Source: an uncultured Bacilli bacterium
Lineage (GTDB): Bacteria > Bacillota_I > Bacilli_A > RF39 > UBA660
Length of the DNA: 64,000 bases
NCBI GenBank assembly: GCA_934096235.1
Contig: CAKOLO010000004.1
Location: forward strand, 91,939-155,938
Reading direction: 5' to 3'
The notes beneath the pieces were generated by a model. The model was not told the origin of the DNA and did not search any database. It saw only the letters and a program-made list of their open reading frames with translations. Shown piece by piece: positions 17,318-26,451 of the stretch (position 1 is the first letter of the stretch; the number at the start of each line of letters is the position of its first letter). The translations under genes were made by a program, and so were the position numbers.

Positions 17318-17346
17318 ACAAATAAAAATGTCTCTTTTGAGACATT
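17318..17346 (-). terminator. Rho-independent terminator of the asnS-aspS-gatCAB operon
   Basis: Stem AATGTCTC/GAGACATT (17327-17346) with a TTTT loop, followed by TTTTATTTG on the minus strand and overlapping the gatB stop. Confidence 0.8.
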
Positions 17347-18775
17347 ATTTAATAAGTTCTAACATTTTAGCTTTTGCTTCTATTGGATTTGCTTTTCCTT
17401 TTGATTTTTTCATTACTTGTCCAACTAGATAATCTAACATATTAGTTCTTCCATTATGATAGTCTTCTATAGCTTTAGCATTTTCACTTATTACCTCATT
17501 AACTAGTGATTCAATAAGTCCTGCATCTTCTATAACTTCCATATCATATTTTTTAACTATTTCTTTTGGAGTAAGTTTTTCTTCTAACATTTTAGTAAAT
17601 ACTTTTTTAGCTTGGTCAGATGATATTTTTTTATCATTAACAAGTGAAACTAATTCTACTATCATGTTTGGTCTTATGAATAAGTCATCTATAGTATTTT
17701 CTTCACTCTTATTTAGTTCTCCTAGTACTCTAGTTGTAATCCAGTTACATGCACTCTTTGGATCACATTTAAGACTTACGCATTCTTCAAAGTAATCAGA
17801 TATTTTTTTATCTTTAGTTAGTACTCCTGCATCATATTCAGAAAGTCCATATTCATTAATATATTTTTCTTTTCTTTCATGAGCTAGTACTGGTATTTTA
17901 CTTCTTACTTCATCAAGTAATTCTTTAGTAATTCTAAATTTTGGAATATTTGGTTCTGTGAAGTATTTATAGTCTATAGCATCTGCTTTACTTCTCATAT
18001 GAATAGTAGTTCCAGATTCATCATCCCATCTTCTTGTTTCTTGTATTACTTCATCATAACGTCCAGCATCTTTAAGTTCGCTTTGTCTTTTGATTTCATA
18101 GTTAATAGTTTTTCTAATAGCATCAAAACTATTTACGTTTTTAACTTCAACTTTAGTACCAAATTCAGTATCATTTTCATTCATTATTGATACATTTACG
18201 TCTGCTCTTATTTGACCTTTTTTAGTATCACATTCTGAAATATCGGTATATTCATAAATACTTTTAACGTGTTCTAAGAAAGCTAGTGCTTCATCTGCTG
18301 AATGAAGGCATGGTTCTGTTACTAATTCTAGAAGTGGTACGCCTGCTCTATTATAATCAATTGTTGAAGTATTATAATAGTGATCAAGTGATGCTGCATC
18401 TTCTTCTAAGTGTATATCATGAATTAATACTTCTTTTTTAGTACCATTTACATCTATTTCTATTTTTCCATCTACGCCTACTGGATTAAAGAATTGTGTT
18501 AATTGATATCCTTTTGGTAGATCTGGATAGTAGTAATTCTTTCTATCAAATTCCATATATTCTGGTTGTTTACAATTAAGTATCATTGACATCATTAATG
18601 CTTTTTTAACACATGTTTTATTTACTACTGGTAGAGTTCCTGGAAAGGCCATATCTACAGGAGCAACATTTTCATTAGCTACTTTTGAGAAACTATTTTT
18701 TGCATTTGAGAATACTTTTGTATTAGATTTCATTTCGCAGTGAAATTCTAAACCTATTACTGCTTTATATGCCAT
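17345..18775 (-). CDS. gatB: Asp-tRNA(Asn)/Glu-tRNA(Gln) amidotransferase subunit B
   Basis: Kinase/tRNA-binding subunit of the GatCAB transamidase, which turns Glu-tRNA(Gln) or Asp-tRNA(Asn) into the amide form. Seen: VIGLEFHCEMKSNTKVFS at the start, YYYPDLPKGYQLTQ, LEEDAASLDHY and AGVPLLELVTEP with conserved cradle residues, EVKNVNSF, and a C-terminal YqeY-like helical tail ending KGKANPIEAKAKMLELI. Length 476 is normal. The ATG shares its A with the gatA TAA, with AGGAGGT inside gatA, so translation is coupled. Confidence 0.97.
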   Translation of the reverse strand: MAYKAVIGLEFHCEMKSNTKVFSNAKNSFSKVANENVAPVDMAFPGTLPVVNKTCVKKALMMSMILNCKQPEYMEFDRKNYYYPDLPKGYQLTQFFNPVGVDGKIEIDVNGTKKEVLIHDIHLEEDAASLDHYYNTSTIDYNRAGVPLLELVTEPCLHSADEALAFLEHVKSIYEYTDISECDTKKGQIRADVNVSIMNENDTEFGTKVEVKNVNSFDAIRKTINYEIKRQSELKDAGRYDEVIQETRRWDDESGTTIHMRSKADAIDYKYFTEPNIPKFRITKELLDEVRSKIPVLAHERKEKYINEYGLSEYDAGVLTKDKKISDYFEECVSLKCDPKSACNWITTRVLGELNKSEENTIDDLFIRPNMIVELVSLVNDKKISSDQAKKVFTKMLEEKLTPKEIVKKYDMEVIEDAGLIESLVNEVISENAKAIEDYHNGRTNMLDYLVGQVMKKSKGKANPIEAKAKMLELIK

Positions 18776-20226
18776 TATAGTACCTCCTTTGCTGTTTGAT
18801 TTTTATATTCCATATTACTTTCAAGAGCATATGCAATATTTAAAACGTTTATATCATCTTTTACTTTTCCTGTTATATTTACACCTACTGGTAAATTACT
18901 TACAAATCCATTTGGTAAAGTAACAGATGGAAAACCACCAAAGTTGCCTATTTGTAAGTGATCCTCTAAAACATTATTTGAACTTGAAAGAGCGTTTTTG
19001 CTTCCTTCAATGAATTTAGCAGGGCCACTTCCAACTGGAAGAATTAAACCATCATATTTTTCAAATAATTCATTCATTTTATCTACTATTAATCTTCTTA
19101 CTCTTTTAGCATTTATAAAGTATTTTTCTTGATTTTCTTTTTGTAGTACGTATGAACCAATTACAAATCTTCTTTTAATTAATGGTGAGAATCCTTTTGT
19201 TCTATGATCTTTCATCATAGCCATTGGGTTATCTCCTTCTCCTCTTGGGCCAAATATAATACCTGTTAAGTTTGACATATTGCTTGTTGCTTCTGCACAA
19301 GATATAACTACATATACACTTGGTATTGCATTTAATAATGCTTTATCTATTGATATTTCATCTACTTCTATACCTAGAGATTTACAAAGTTCAACTGTTT
19401 TATGAAAGTTTTCCATGTGGCTTTTTAGTTCTTCACTTGGATTTTTATAGTTATCTAAATCTACTATTTCTTTTATATAGAATAATTTTTTACCTTTTAC
19501 ATCTTTATTTAGATTCTTATAAAGTTCTATATTACTTGAATCCCAAGATGTCATATCTTTAGGGTCTTTTCCTTTCATAGCATCTACTGCGATAGCTGCA
19601 TCTTCTACACTTCTTGATAATACACCTACTGTATCAAGTGAACATGCAAATGGGAAAAGTCCATATCTTGAGATCATTCCATATGTTGGTTTGTATCCTA
19701 CTATTCCACAGTATGCCGCTGGTTTACGAATTGAGTCTCCAGTATCACTACCTAATGCGAATGGATAGCATCCACATGCAACTGATGCTGCACTACCTGC
19801 TGAAGAACCTGCAGTCATTCTTTCTAAATTCCAAGGATTGTGTACTACACCAGTGTGTCCTGTTGTACCAGTACCACCCATACCAAGTTCATCCATAACT
19901 GTTTTAGTTACTCCAACTGCCCCTTTTTTCTTTAGGTTAGCTACAGCAGTTGCATCAAAGAATGGTACATAATCTTTTAAAGTATTAGAACTTCCAGTTG
20001 AAAGAATATCTTTAGTAGAAAAGTTATCTTTAATACCATATGGAATGCCACTAACTAGTTCATCTGTTACTTTAGTTTCTTTCGCATCATCTATAATTGT
20101 AACAAAAGCATTTGTTTTTTCTTGTATACTATGACATTTTTCTAAAGATTCATCTATAAGTTCTTTTGAAGTAACTTTTTCATTTAATAAATCTTCATGT
20201 AATTCTTTTATACTTTTAGCTATCAT
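18775..20226 (-). CDS. gatA: Asp-tRNA(Asn)/Glu-tRNA(Gln) amidotransferase subunit A
   Basis: Amidase subunit that releases ammonia from glutamine for GatB. The Ser-cisSer-Lys triad is present: K66 in IPYGIKDN, cis-Ser in AGSSAGSAAS (about residues 139-148) and nucleophile S165 in SDTGDSIRKPAAYCG. The residue just before the nucleophile is Asp instead of the usual Gly (TGGSIR); as far as I recall, Mollicutes GatA also has this. Length 483. Its start abuts the gatC stop region with 1-nt overlap. Third gene of the T-box-controlled operon. Confidence 0.96.
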   Translation of the reverse strand: MIAKSIKELHEDLLNEKVTSKELIDESLEKCHSIQEKTNAFVTIIDDAKETKVTDELVSGIPYGIKDNFSTKDILSTGSSNTLKDYVPFFDATAVANLKKKGAVGVTKTVMDELGMGGTGTTGHTGVVHNPWNLERMTAGSSAGSAASVACGCYPFALGSDTGDSIRKPAAYCGIVGYKPTYGMISRYGLFPFACSLDTVGVLSRSVEDAAIAVDAMKGKDPKDMTSWDSSNIELYKNLNKDVKGKKLFYIKEIVDLDNYKNPSEELKSHMENFHKTVELCKSLGIEVDEISIDKALLNAIPSVYVVISCAEATSNMSNLTGIIFGPRGEGDNPMAMMKDHRTKGFSPLIKRRFVIGSYVLQKENQEKYFINAKRVRRLIVDKMNELFEKYDGLILPVGSGPAKFIEGSKNALSSSNNVLEDHLQIGNFGGFPSVTLPNGFVSNLPVGVNITGKVKDDINVLNIAYALESNMEYKNQTAKEVL

Positions 20227-20525
20227 TATCCCACCACCTTTGGTACTTCTACTTCTCTGCCTTCATATTGATCACAGTTTTTAAGAAGTTCTTCGATTGG
20301 AATTTCTTCGCCTACTTCATCATCGCTTCTTAAATCATCAAGAATCATTTCGAATGGATAACTAAGTGGTTCAGTATCTTTAATATTTGGTATTTCATTT
20401 ATTAAATCCATGTTTTTTTCTATTTCATCAAATTCTTCTTGTATATTAGTTCTTTCTTCTTCAGTTAAACCAATAAGTAATTTATCTGCGTAGTCATCTA
20501 TCATTTCTTTTGTGAAATTACTCAT
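20226..20525 (-). CDS. gatC: Asp-tRNA(Asn)/Glu-tRNA(Gln) amidotransferase subunit C
   Basis: Small scaffold subunit (99 aa) that wraps around GatA and GatB. The N-terminal helix region DYADKLLIGLTEEERTNIQ matches the family, and the middle DTEPLSYPFEM corresponds to the conserved TEPL-hP segment. GGAGGAATAATAATG marks the start, 2 nt past the aspS stop. Being between aspS and gatA is a common arrangement. Confidence 0.92.
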   Translation of the reverse strand: MSNFTKEMIDDYADKLLIGLTEEERTNIQEEFDEIEKNMDLINEIPNIKDTEPLSYPFEMILDDLRSDDEVGEEIPIEELLKNCDQYEGREVEVPKVVG

Positions 20526-20527
20526 TA

Positions 20528-22279
20528 TTATTCCTCCTTTATTTTAATACCTAATTCTTCTAATTGTTTTGGTTCTAAAGTACTTGGACTTCCCATCATT
20601 AAGTCTTGACCACTTGTGCTTGCTGGGAATGCTTGTACTTCTCTTAAGTTAGTTTCGTCTTTAATAATCATTAGTATTCTATCTATTCCAAGGGCCATTC
20701 CTCCATGAGGTGGGCAACCATATTTGAATGCAGTAAACAAACTACTAAAACGTTTTTCAACTTCTTCTTTAGTGTATCCTACTACTTCAAATCCTTTTAC
20801 TAATGAATCTAAATTACTATTTCTAATAGCTCCGCTAGCCATTTCATTACCATTACAAACGAAGTCATATTGATAAGCTAAAACTTTATCAATATTATCT
20901 TTATTATACTCTATATCTATTTCATGAGGAAGACTAAATGGGTTATGACAGAACTCATATTTTCTAGTTTTATCATCATATTCAAACATCGGAAAATCAT
21001 TAATAATACATAATTCTATTTTATCTTTATCTATTAAATCTAATTTTCTTCCTAGCTCTATTCTTATAAGTCCTGCGAATTTTTGAGCCACTTTTAATAC
21101 TTTATTAGCTATAAAGAATACTACGCTGTTTTCTTTCATATCTAAGTATTTTATTAAGTTTTCTCTTTCAGTATCTGTTAAAAATTTATCAATTGGTCCT
21201 TTGAATGTTCTTTCTTTTGTTAGTGTTAGGTAACCTATTCCTGGCATACCTATACTACTAGCATAATCAACTACTTCATTAAACCATGAGTTTGATTTGT
21301 CTCCTATACCATCTACTACTATTGCTTTTATTGTTGAATTTTTAAATGGGCCAAATGTAGTATCTTTTAAAATTTCACTTATATCTTTAATAATAAGTGG
21401 GTTCCTTAAATCTGGTTTGTCTGTTCCATACATTTCCATTGAATCTATATAACTGATTCTTCTAAATGGTTTTGGTGATACTTTTTTGTTTGAATATTTA
21501 GAAAATACATCATAGAATATATCACTACCAAGTTCTAAAATTTCTTCTTCTTCTACATAGCTCATTTCTAGATCTAATTGGTAGAATTCAAGTGTTCTAT
21601 CACTTCTTGCATCTTCATCTCTAAAACATGGTGCTACTTGAAAATATTTATCTAAACCTCCAACCATTAATAATTCTTTGTATATTTGTGGAGCTTGAGG
21701 AAGAGCGTAGAATTTACCTTTGAAGTTTCTACTTGGTACTACAAAGTCTCTTGCTCCTTCTGGACTAGATGCTGTTAAGATTGGCGTTTGTACTTCAGTA
21801 AAACTTAAATCATACATTTTATTTCTTAAATAATGAAGTATTTCACTTCTAAGTAATATATTATCTTTTACTTTGTCATTTCTCATGTCTAAATATCTAT
21901 ATTTAAGTCTTATGTCTTCACTTACACTTTTACTTTCTCTTATTTCAAATGGAAGTTCATGTAGTGACTCACCTAGCATATCTAGTTTGCTTACTAATAG
22001 TTCTACTTCTCCACTTTTTAATTTTTCATTTATTGTGTCTTCACTTCTTTTTCTAAGTGTTCCTTCTAATCTTATAACTGATTCTTTAGCTAGTCCTTTA
22101 AACATTGAGTCATCGTTTGATACAGTTTGTAACACTCCACTTGTATCTCTTAGGTCTAAAAATAATACTCCTCCGTGATCTCTTATGTTTTGAACCCATC
22201 CACTAACTACTATAGTTTTACCTACCATATCGTTTGTTATGTCACTAATCATAATTGTACGATATTTATTTACTTTCAT
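20528..22279 (-). CDS. aspS: Aspartyl-tRNA synthetase
   Basis: Class IIb synthetase. N-terminal OB anticodon-binding domain (GWVQNIRDHGGVLFLDLRD), catalytic motif 2 CFRDEDARSDRTLEFYQLD, an inserted bacterial GAD domain in the middle, and motif 3 GGMALGIDRILMI. Length 583 fits bacterial AspRS. His35 in IRDHGG is at the position where His is linked to non-discriminating enzymes that also charge tRNA-Asn, whereas E. coli has Leu. AAGGAGG precedes the start. It lies between asnS and gatC. Confidence 0.96.
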   Translation of the reverse strand: MKVNKYRTIMISDITNDMVGKTIVVSGWVQNIRDHGGVLFLDLRDTSGVLQTVSNDDSMFKGLAKESVIRLEGTLRKRSEDTINEKLKSGEVELLVSKLDMLGESLHELPFEIRESKSVSEDIRLKYRYLDMRNDKVKDNILLRSEILHYLRNKMYDLSFTEVQTPILTASSPEGARDFVVPSRNFKGKFYALPQAPQIYKELLMVGGLDKYFQVAPCFRDEDARSDRTLEFYQLDLEMSYVEEEEILELGSDIFYDVFSKYSNKKVSPKPFRRISYIDSMEMYGTDKPDLRNPLIIKDISEILKDTTFGPFKNSTIKAIVVDGIGDKSNSWFNEVVDYASSIGMPGIGYLTLTKERTFKGPIDKFLTDTERENLIKYLDMKENSVVFFIANKVLKVAQKFAGLIRIELGRKLDLIDKDKIELCIINDFPMFEYDDKTRKYEFCHNPFSLPHEIDIEYNKDNIDKVLAYQYDFVCNGNEMASGAIRNSNLDSLVKGFEVVGYTKEEVEKRFSSLFTAFKYGCPPHGGMALGIDRILMIIKDETNLREVQAFPASTSGQDLMMGSPSTLEPKQLEELGIKIKEE

Positions 22280-22291
22280 TTTTTCCTCCTT

Positions 22292-23671
22292 CTAGTAGTC
22301 GCAGTTGTTAGGTGTTCTTGGATATGGAATTACATCTCTTATGTTTTCAATACCTGTTAGGTACATAATAAGTCTTTCAAATCCAAGACCAAATCCTGAG
22401 TGATAACAACCTCCAAATCTTCTTAAATTTGTATACCATTCTAAGTTTTCTCTTGGTATATTCATTTCTTTCATTCTATTAATTAATTTATCGTAGTCAT
22501 CTTCTCTTTGACTTCCACCCATTAGTTCTCCAGATCCTGGTACTTCTAGGTCAACTGCTGCTACTGTTTCATTATCATCATTTAATTTCATATAAAATGC
22601 TTTAATGTCTTTTGGCCAATTAGTAATAAATACTGGTCCATTAAAGTATTCTGTTATATATTTTTCATGTTCTTTAGCGATATCTTCGCCATATTCTGGT
22701 TTAAATTCAAAGTCAACTTTTGCTTCTTTTAATAAAGTAATTGCTTCTTTATGAGTAATACGTACAAACTTAGTATTTAATACTTTAGTAAGTTTTTCTT
22801 TTAATCCTTTCTCTACGAATTTATCAAAGAAGTCGATTTCTAAAGGACATTTGTCCATAACATATTTAACTATAAATTTTAACATTTCTTCTTCGATGTC
22901 CATTATTCCATTTAAATCACAAAATGCTACTTCTGGTTCAATCATCCAGAATTCATTAGCATGTGTTTTAGTATTTGAGTTTTCTGTTCTCATAGTTGGA
23001 CCAAATGTATATATCTTTTTGTACGCTAATGCGAAAGTTTCTCCATGAAGTTGACCAGAACCTGTTATATATGTTTGTTTACCAAACAAATCTTTCTTAA
23101 AATCAACTTTTTTATCTTCCCCTAAAGGAAGATTATTCATATCAAGAGTAGTTATTTTGAACATTTGTCCTGATCCTTCACAATCTGCTCCTGTTATGAT
23201 TGGACTATGAAAATATACATAGTTATGACTTTGAAAGTATTCGTGTATTGCTTGAGCGGCTACACTTCTTACTCTAAATACTGCATTAAATAAATTAGTT
23301 CTTGGTCTTAAGTATGCTACTTCTCTTAAGAATTCTCTTGTATGTCTCTTTGGTTGAATTGGGTAATCTTCTGGTGAGTCTCCTAGTACTTCAACACTTT
23401 TAACTTTCATTTCATGGCTTTGACCACTACCTTCAGATTTAACAATAGTACCATTTACTCTTATAGCACTTCCTACTCTAATTTTACTAATATTATCAAA
23501 GTCTTTTAATTCTTTTTCATATACTAATTGTAAATTTTGAAAATAAGTTCCATCATTAAAATCAATAAATCCAAAGTTTGATTGATTTCTATTATTACGA
23601 ACCCATCCTTCTAAAGTAACATCCTTATTTTCATATTTTGTGATGTTTTTAAATAAATCTTTAACGTCCAT
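22292..23671 (-). CDS. asnS: Asparaginyl-tRNA synthetase
   Basis: Class IIb synthetase that charges tRNA-Asn directly. OB domain (LEGWVRNNRNQSNFGFIDFN), SPIITGADCEGSGQMF, ITGSGQLHGETFALA, motif 2 RTENSNTKTHANEFWMIE, and motif 3 with GLGFERLIMYLTG ending PRTPNNCDY. Those endings separate AsnRS from AspRS. Length 459. It is the first gene after the asparagine T-box and heads asnS-aspS-gatC-gatA-gatB. Confidence 0.97.
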   Translation of the reverse strand: MDVKDLFKNITKYENKDVTLEGWVRNNRNQSNFGFIDFNDGTYFQNLQLVYEKELKDFDNISKIRVGSAIRVNGTIVKSEGSGQSHEMKVKSVEVLGDSPEDYPIQPKRHTREFLREVAYLRPRTNLFNAVFRVRSVAAQAIHEYFQSHNYVYFHSPIITGADCEGSGQMFKITTLDMNNLPLGEDKKVDFKKDLFGKQTYITGSGQLHGETFALAYKKIYTFGPTMRTENSNTKTHANEFWMIEPEVAFCDLNGIMDIEEEMLKFIVKYVMDKCPLEIDFFDKFVEKGLKEKLTKVLNTKFVRITHKEAITLLKEAKVDFEFKPEYGEDIAKEHEKYITEYFNGPVFITNWPKDIKAFYMKLNDDNETVAAVDLEVPGSGELMGGSQREDDYDKLINRMKEMNIPRENLEWYTNLRRFGGCYHSGFGLGFERLIMYLTGIENIRDVIPYPRTPNNCDY

Positions 23672-23691
23672 ATATTTTCACTTTCCTTTCT

Positions 23692-23902
23692 AAAAAAAGA
23701 GAGATAGTACAAGGAGTCTAAAAAATAGACGGTACCATCCCTCTTATTAACTTTATTTTTATAACGGATTAACCGAGAACATTTACTATAACTTCAATGT
23801 TCCACTCAGTGATGTTATTCATATATATAGTTTATTAGTTTCCACCTTCCACTAACTCTCTTTAAAACATCTATATATTACTTCTCCACTTCAAAGATTT
23901 AT
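23692..23902 (-). promoter_or_regulatory. T-box riboswitch (Asn) upstream of asnS operon
   Basis: Leader regulated by uncharged tRNA-Asn. The minus strand shows AGAGAGTTAGTGGAAGGTG in stem I, AGTA opposite GAA in the specifier loop with AAC nearby at 23816-23814, and the core GGGATGGTACCG. The terminator AAGAGAGATAGTAC/GTACCATCCCTCTT is followed by a T run. The T-box class is certain; AAC is the best specifier reading and fits asnS. Confidence 0.9.
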
Positions 23903-23908
23903 GGGTCA

Positions 23909-23937
23909 ATTATACTACTCATTTTTTTGTTTGTCAA
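23909..23937 (-). promoter_or_regulatory. Consensus promoter of the asnS operon
   Basis: Minus-strand TTGACA (23937-23932), exactly 17 nt, then TATAAT (23914-23909). A perfect match to the housekeeping sigma consensus. Confidence 0.9.
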
Positions 23938-23940
23938 ACA

Positions 23941-23967
23941 TTTGAAAAGAAGTAGCTAGTACTTCTT
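23941..23967 (-). terminator. Probable terminator after the glycosyltransferase gene
   Basis: Stem AAGAAGTA/TACTTCTT around a CTAG-type loop, 12 bases past the stop codon. The minus-strand T tract is short (TTTTC), so efficiency is uncertain. Confidence 0.5.
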
Positions 23968-23978
23968 AATTTCTCTTA

Positions 23979-24668
23979 TTAAATAACTATAATAATTAAT
24001 AATACTATCATAATTAATAATGGTATTATCCATTTATGAATTAGTATGGAATCTCTTATTGCATGAAAGTGTGAACCCTTATTATTATCTTCATATATTG
24101 TTTCTATGTCTATGCATTTAAAATTTATTTTATTTTTTGCAATGTTATAAAGAAAGTTCATTTCATATTCATATCTACTTCCATTAGTATTTAAACATAA
24201 ATCTTTATATTTAATATTTATTCCTCTAAGACCTGTTTGTGTATCTTTTAGAGTTATTCCAGTTTTGATTTTAAAAACTAATGATGATATTTTATTACCA
24301 AATTTACTTGAGAATGGTACATTCTTTTTATTAAAATTTCTTGTACCAAGTACAATGTCATTATTTAATAACTCTTTTTTTATTCTTAGAACATCTTTTG
24401 GTGAGTGTTGGAGATCTGCATCTACTGTTATAAATGAATCAGTATTTTTTAAACTCTTTATAGCAGTTTTTATTGCTTCTCCTTTTCCTTTATTAATATA
24501 ATGATAGATAATTTTTACATTAGAAAGTTCATTATAAATCTTTTTTGTTTCTTCTTTGCTTCCATCATCAACTATTATTATGTCATTAAAATCTTTTTGT
24601 AGTTCATTTACTAACTTAATTATTTTTTTAGTTGGGTTATATGATGGAATAATAATAGTTGTTTTCAT
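23979..24668 (-). CDS. Family 2 glycosyltransferase, DPM1-like, membrane-associated
   Basis: Transfers a sugar from a nucleotide donor, probably to a polyprenyl phosphate. GT-A motifs: TIIIPSYNP, IIIVDDGSKEE, NKGKGEAIKTAI and the metal-binding DADLQHSP. DTQTGLRGIN matches the dolichol/undecaprenyl-phosphate mannosyltransferase group. A C-terminal membrane helix (IIPLLIMIVLLIIIVI) ends the protein. I use the ATG 9 nt downstream of an in-frame GTG, because that GTG belongs to the AGGTGA binding site. Spacing to the upstream histidine kinase is 1 nt, so they are co-translated. Confidence 0.85.
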   Translation of the reverse strand: MKTTIIIPSYNPTKKIIKLVNELQKDFNDIIIVDDGSKEETKKIYNELSNVKIIYHYINKGKGEAIKTAIKSLKNTDSFITVDADLQHSPKDVLRIKKELLNNDIVLGTRNFNKKNVPFSSKFGNKISSLVFKIKTGITLKDTQTGLRGINIKYKDLCLNTNGSRYEYEMNFLYNIAKNKINFKCIDIETIYEDNNKGSHFHAIRDSILIHKWIIPLLIMIVLLIIIVI

Positions 24669-24669
24669 G

Positions 24670-26448
24670 TTAGTCACCTAGCAATTCTTTTAATTTTTGT
24701 TCAAGTTCTTCTTTTTTAAATGGTTTTGGTATGTAGTCAGTAAAACCTACTTTTAAATATTTATTTTTTGATGTTGATAAAGCATCTGCGGTTAAGGCTA
24801 CAACTTTAGTATTGAAGTTTTTATTAGATTTAAGTTTTTTTAATGTATCTATTCCATTCATATCTGGCATCATTATATCCATAAGTATTAAGTCATATTG
24901 TTCACCATTATTAATTTTATCAATACATTCTATTCCTCTTTCACAAGTATCTAGTTCTATATCATAAATCTTTAATAATCTTTTTAGTATTCTATTATTA
25001 AGTCTATCATCATCTACTAATAATATTCTTTTATTATTAAATTTAGTTGTATTTGTTTGTTCTATAGTTTCAAGTTCATTTTTTAATCTTTGAGGTATTT
25101 TTATAGTGAACACACTACCACTTCCATAATAGCTGTTAACTGTTATAGTTCCGCCTAAAAGGCTAACTAAATCTTTTGTTACTAATAGTCCTAGGCCATC
25201 GCTATCTACGTCACTATTTATATCATTATCTATATCATTACCATTAAATATTTTATTTAAATCTTCTGATTTAATACCTATTCCAGTATCCTTAATTTCA
25301 ATAATTAAATTACATATATCACTTACTATTTCACTATTTATAGTTAGAGATATACTACCTTTATTTGTATATTTAAATGAGTTATCTAACACATTATTTA
25401 TAATTTCTTTTATTTTAGTTTTATCTCCGAATAAATTTTGAGGTGTACTTTCTGAAATAGAATACTTAAATACTACATTTTCTTTATTATATTTTTTAGT
25501 ATTCATTTTAATTAGTTTTTCAACTGTTTCTTTAATACTATAGTCTTTCTCTTTAATATCATATACTTTATTTTCAATCTTATTTATATCAATTACATTA
25601 CCAACTATATCTAAAAGTGAATATGATGAATCTATAATATCATTTAAACTATCTTTAAATTCTGGTGGTAAGTTGTAACTCTTTATTTCGTCTATTGAAG
25701 ATATAATAGATGAAAGTGGTGTTCTTAGTTCATGACTAATATTACTTAAAAAGTCTGTTTTATTCATATTAGCTTTTAATGCTCTTAATCTTAAATTATT
25801 AATTATTTCATATTCTTTTAAAGCTGGATTTTCTATAGTTAAGAACACTAGATAAGTTATAAATAAAAGTATAGTTGTTATTATGTTTAGTTCATACTTT
25901 AATTCTAAAAATGAACATATTGATAATAATACAAGTGCTACATATATATAATTATATTTAGTAATAGATATTACTTTTCTATTAAGTATTGTTCTTAGAA
26001 ATAATATACATAACATACATGGAAGTAATACCTTAAATATATTTATAGAGTTTCCACTTAAATAAATAAAATTATTTGTGTCTATATCTATAGGTAAAAG
26101 TATAATTGATACTGATGATACTATTGTAAGAAGTGCATACATAATCATTATTGATTTATTTAATGTATCATCTTTCTTACTAATTAAAAAAGTATAAACA
26201 CTAAATATTGAGAACCAACATATTATAAATATTAAATATAGTTTAGTATAAGTCTCTAAAACTATTGGTTTTAATGATATTGTACTTAGAAAATTAATAG
26301 AAAGTTCCAAAATATATCCTATAAGTAAGCTTAAAGTTAATATAAAGAATGTATTATTTGATAGTAAATTATTTTGCTTTTTAATTTTGAATACTAGTAT
26401 TAAAAGTAATGTGAACATTATTCCAGTTATTATATATATTGTTTTCAT
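24670..26448 (-). CDS. Hybrid sensor histidine kinase with receiver domain
   Basis: Membrane-bound signalling protein. About seven hydrophobic helices cover residues 1-210. A HisKA domain follows with the phospho-acceptor His in NISHELRTPLSS, then an ATPase domain (N-box NNVLDNSFKYTN, G1 DTGIGIK, G2 GLGLLVTKDL). The C-terminal receiver shows RILLVDDDRLNN, the phospho-acceptor in ILMDIMMPDMNG, conserved Thr in VVALTADA and Lys in YIPKPF. No separate output regulator lies beside it. It is followed 1 nt later by a glycosyltransferase and preceded by a small lipoprotein, so it may sense or control an envelope process; that is inference. Confidence 0.9.
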   Translation of the reverse strand: MKTIYIITGIMFTLLLILVFKIKKQNNLLSNNTFFILTLSLLIGYILELSINFLSTISLKPIVLETYTKLYLIFIICWFSIFSVYTFLISKKDDTLNKSIMIMYALLTIVSSVSIILLPIDIDTNNFIYLSGNSINIFKVLLPCMLCILFLRTILNRKVISITKYNYIYVALVLLSICSFLELKYELNIITTILLFITYLVFLTIENPALKEYEIINNLRLRALKANMNKTDFLSNISHELRTPLSSIISSIDEIKSYNLPPEFKDSLNDIIDSSYSLLDIVGNVIDINKIENKVYDIKEKDYSIKETVEKLIKMNTKKYNKENVVFKYSISESTPQNLFGDKTKIKEIINNVLDNSFKYTNKGSISLTINSEIVSDICNLIIEIKDTGIGIKSEDLNKIFNGNDIDNDINSDVDSDGLGLLVTKDLVSLLGGTITVNSYYGSGSVFTIKIPQRLKNELETIEQTNTTKFNNKRILLVDDDRLNNRILKRLLKIYDIELDTCERGIECIDKINNGEQYDLILMDIMMPDMNGIDTLKKLKSNKNFNTKVVALTADALSTSKNKYLKVGFTDYIPKPFKKEELEQKLKELLGD

Positions 26449-26451
26449 TTA

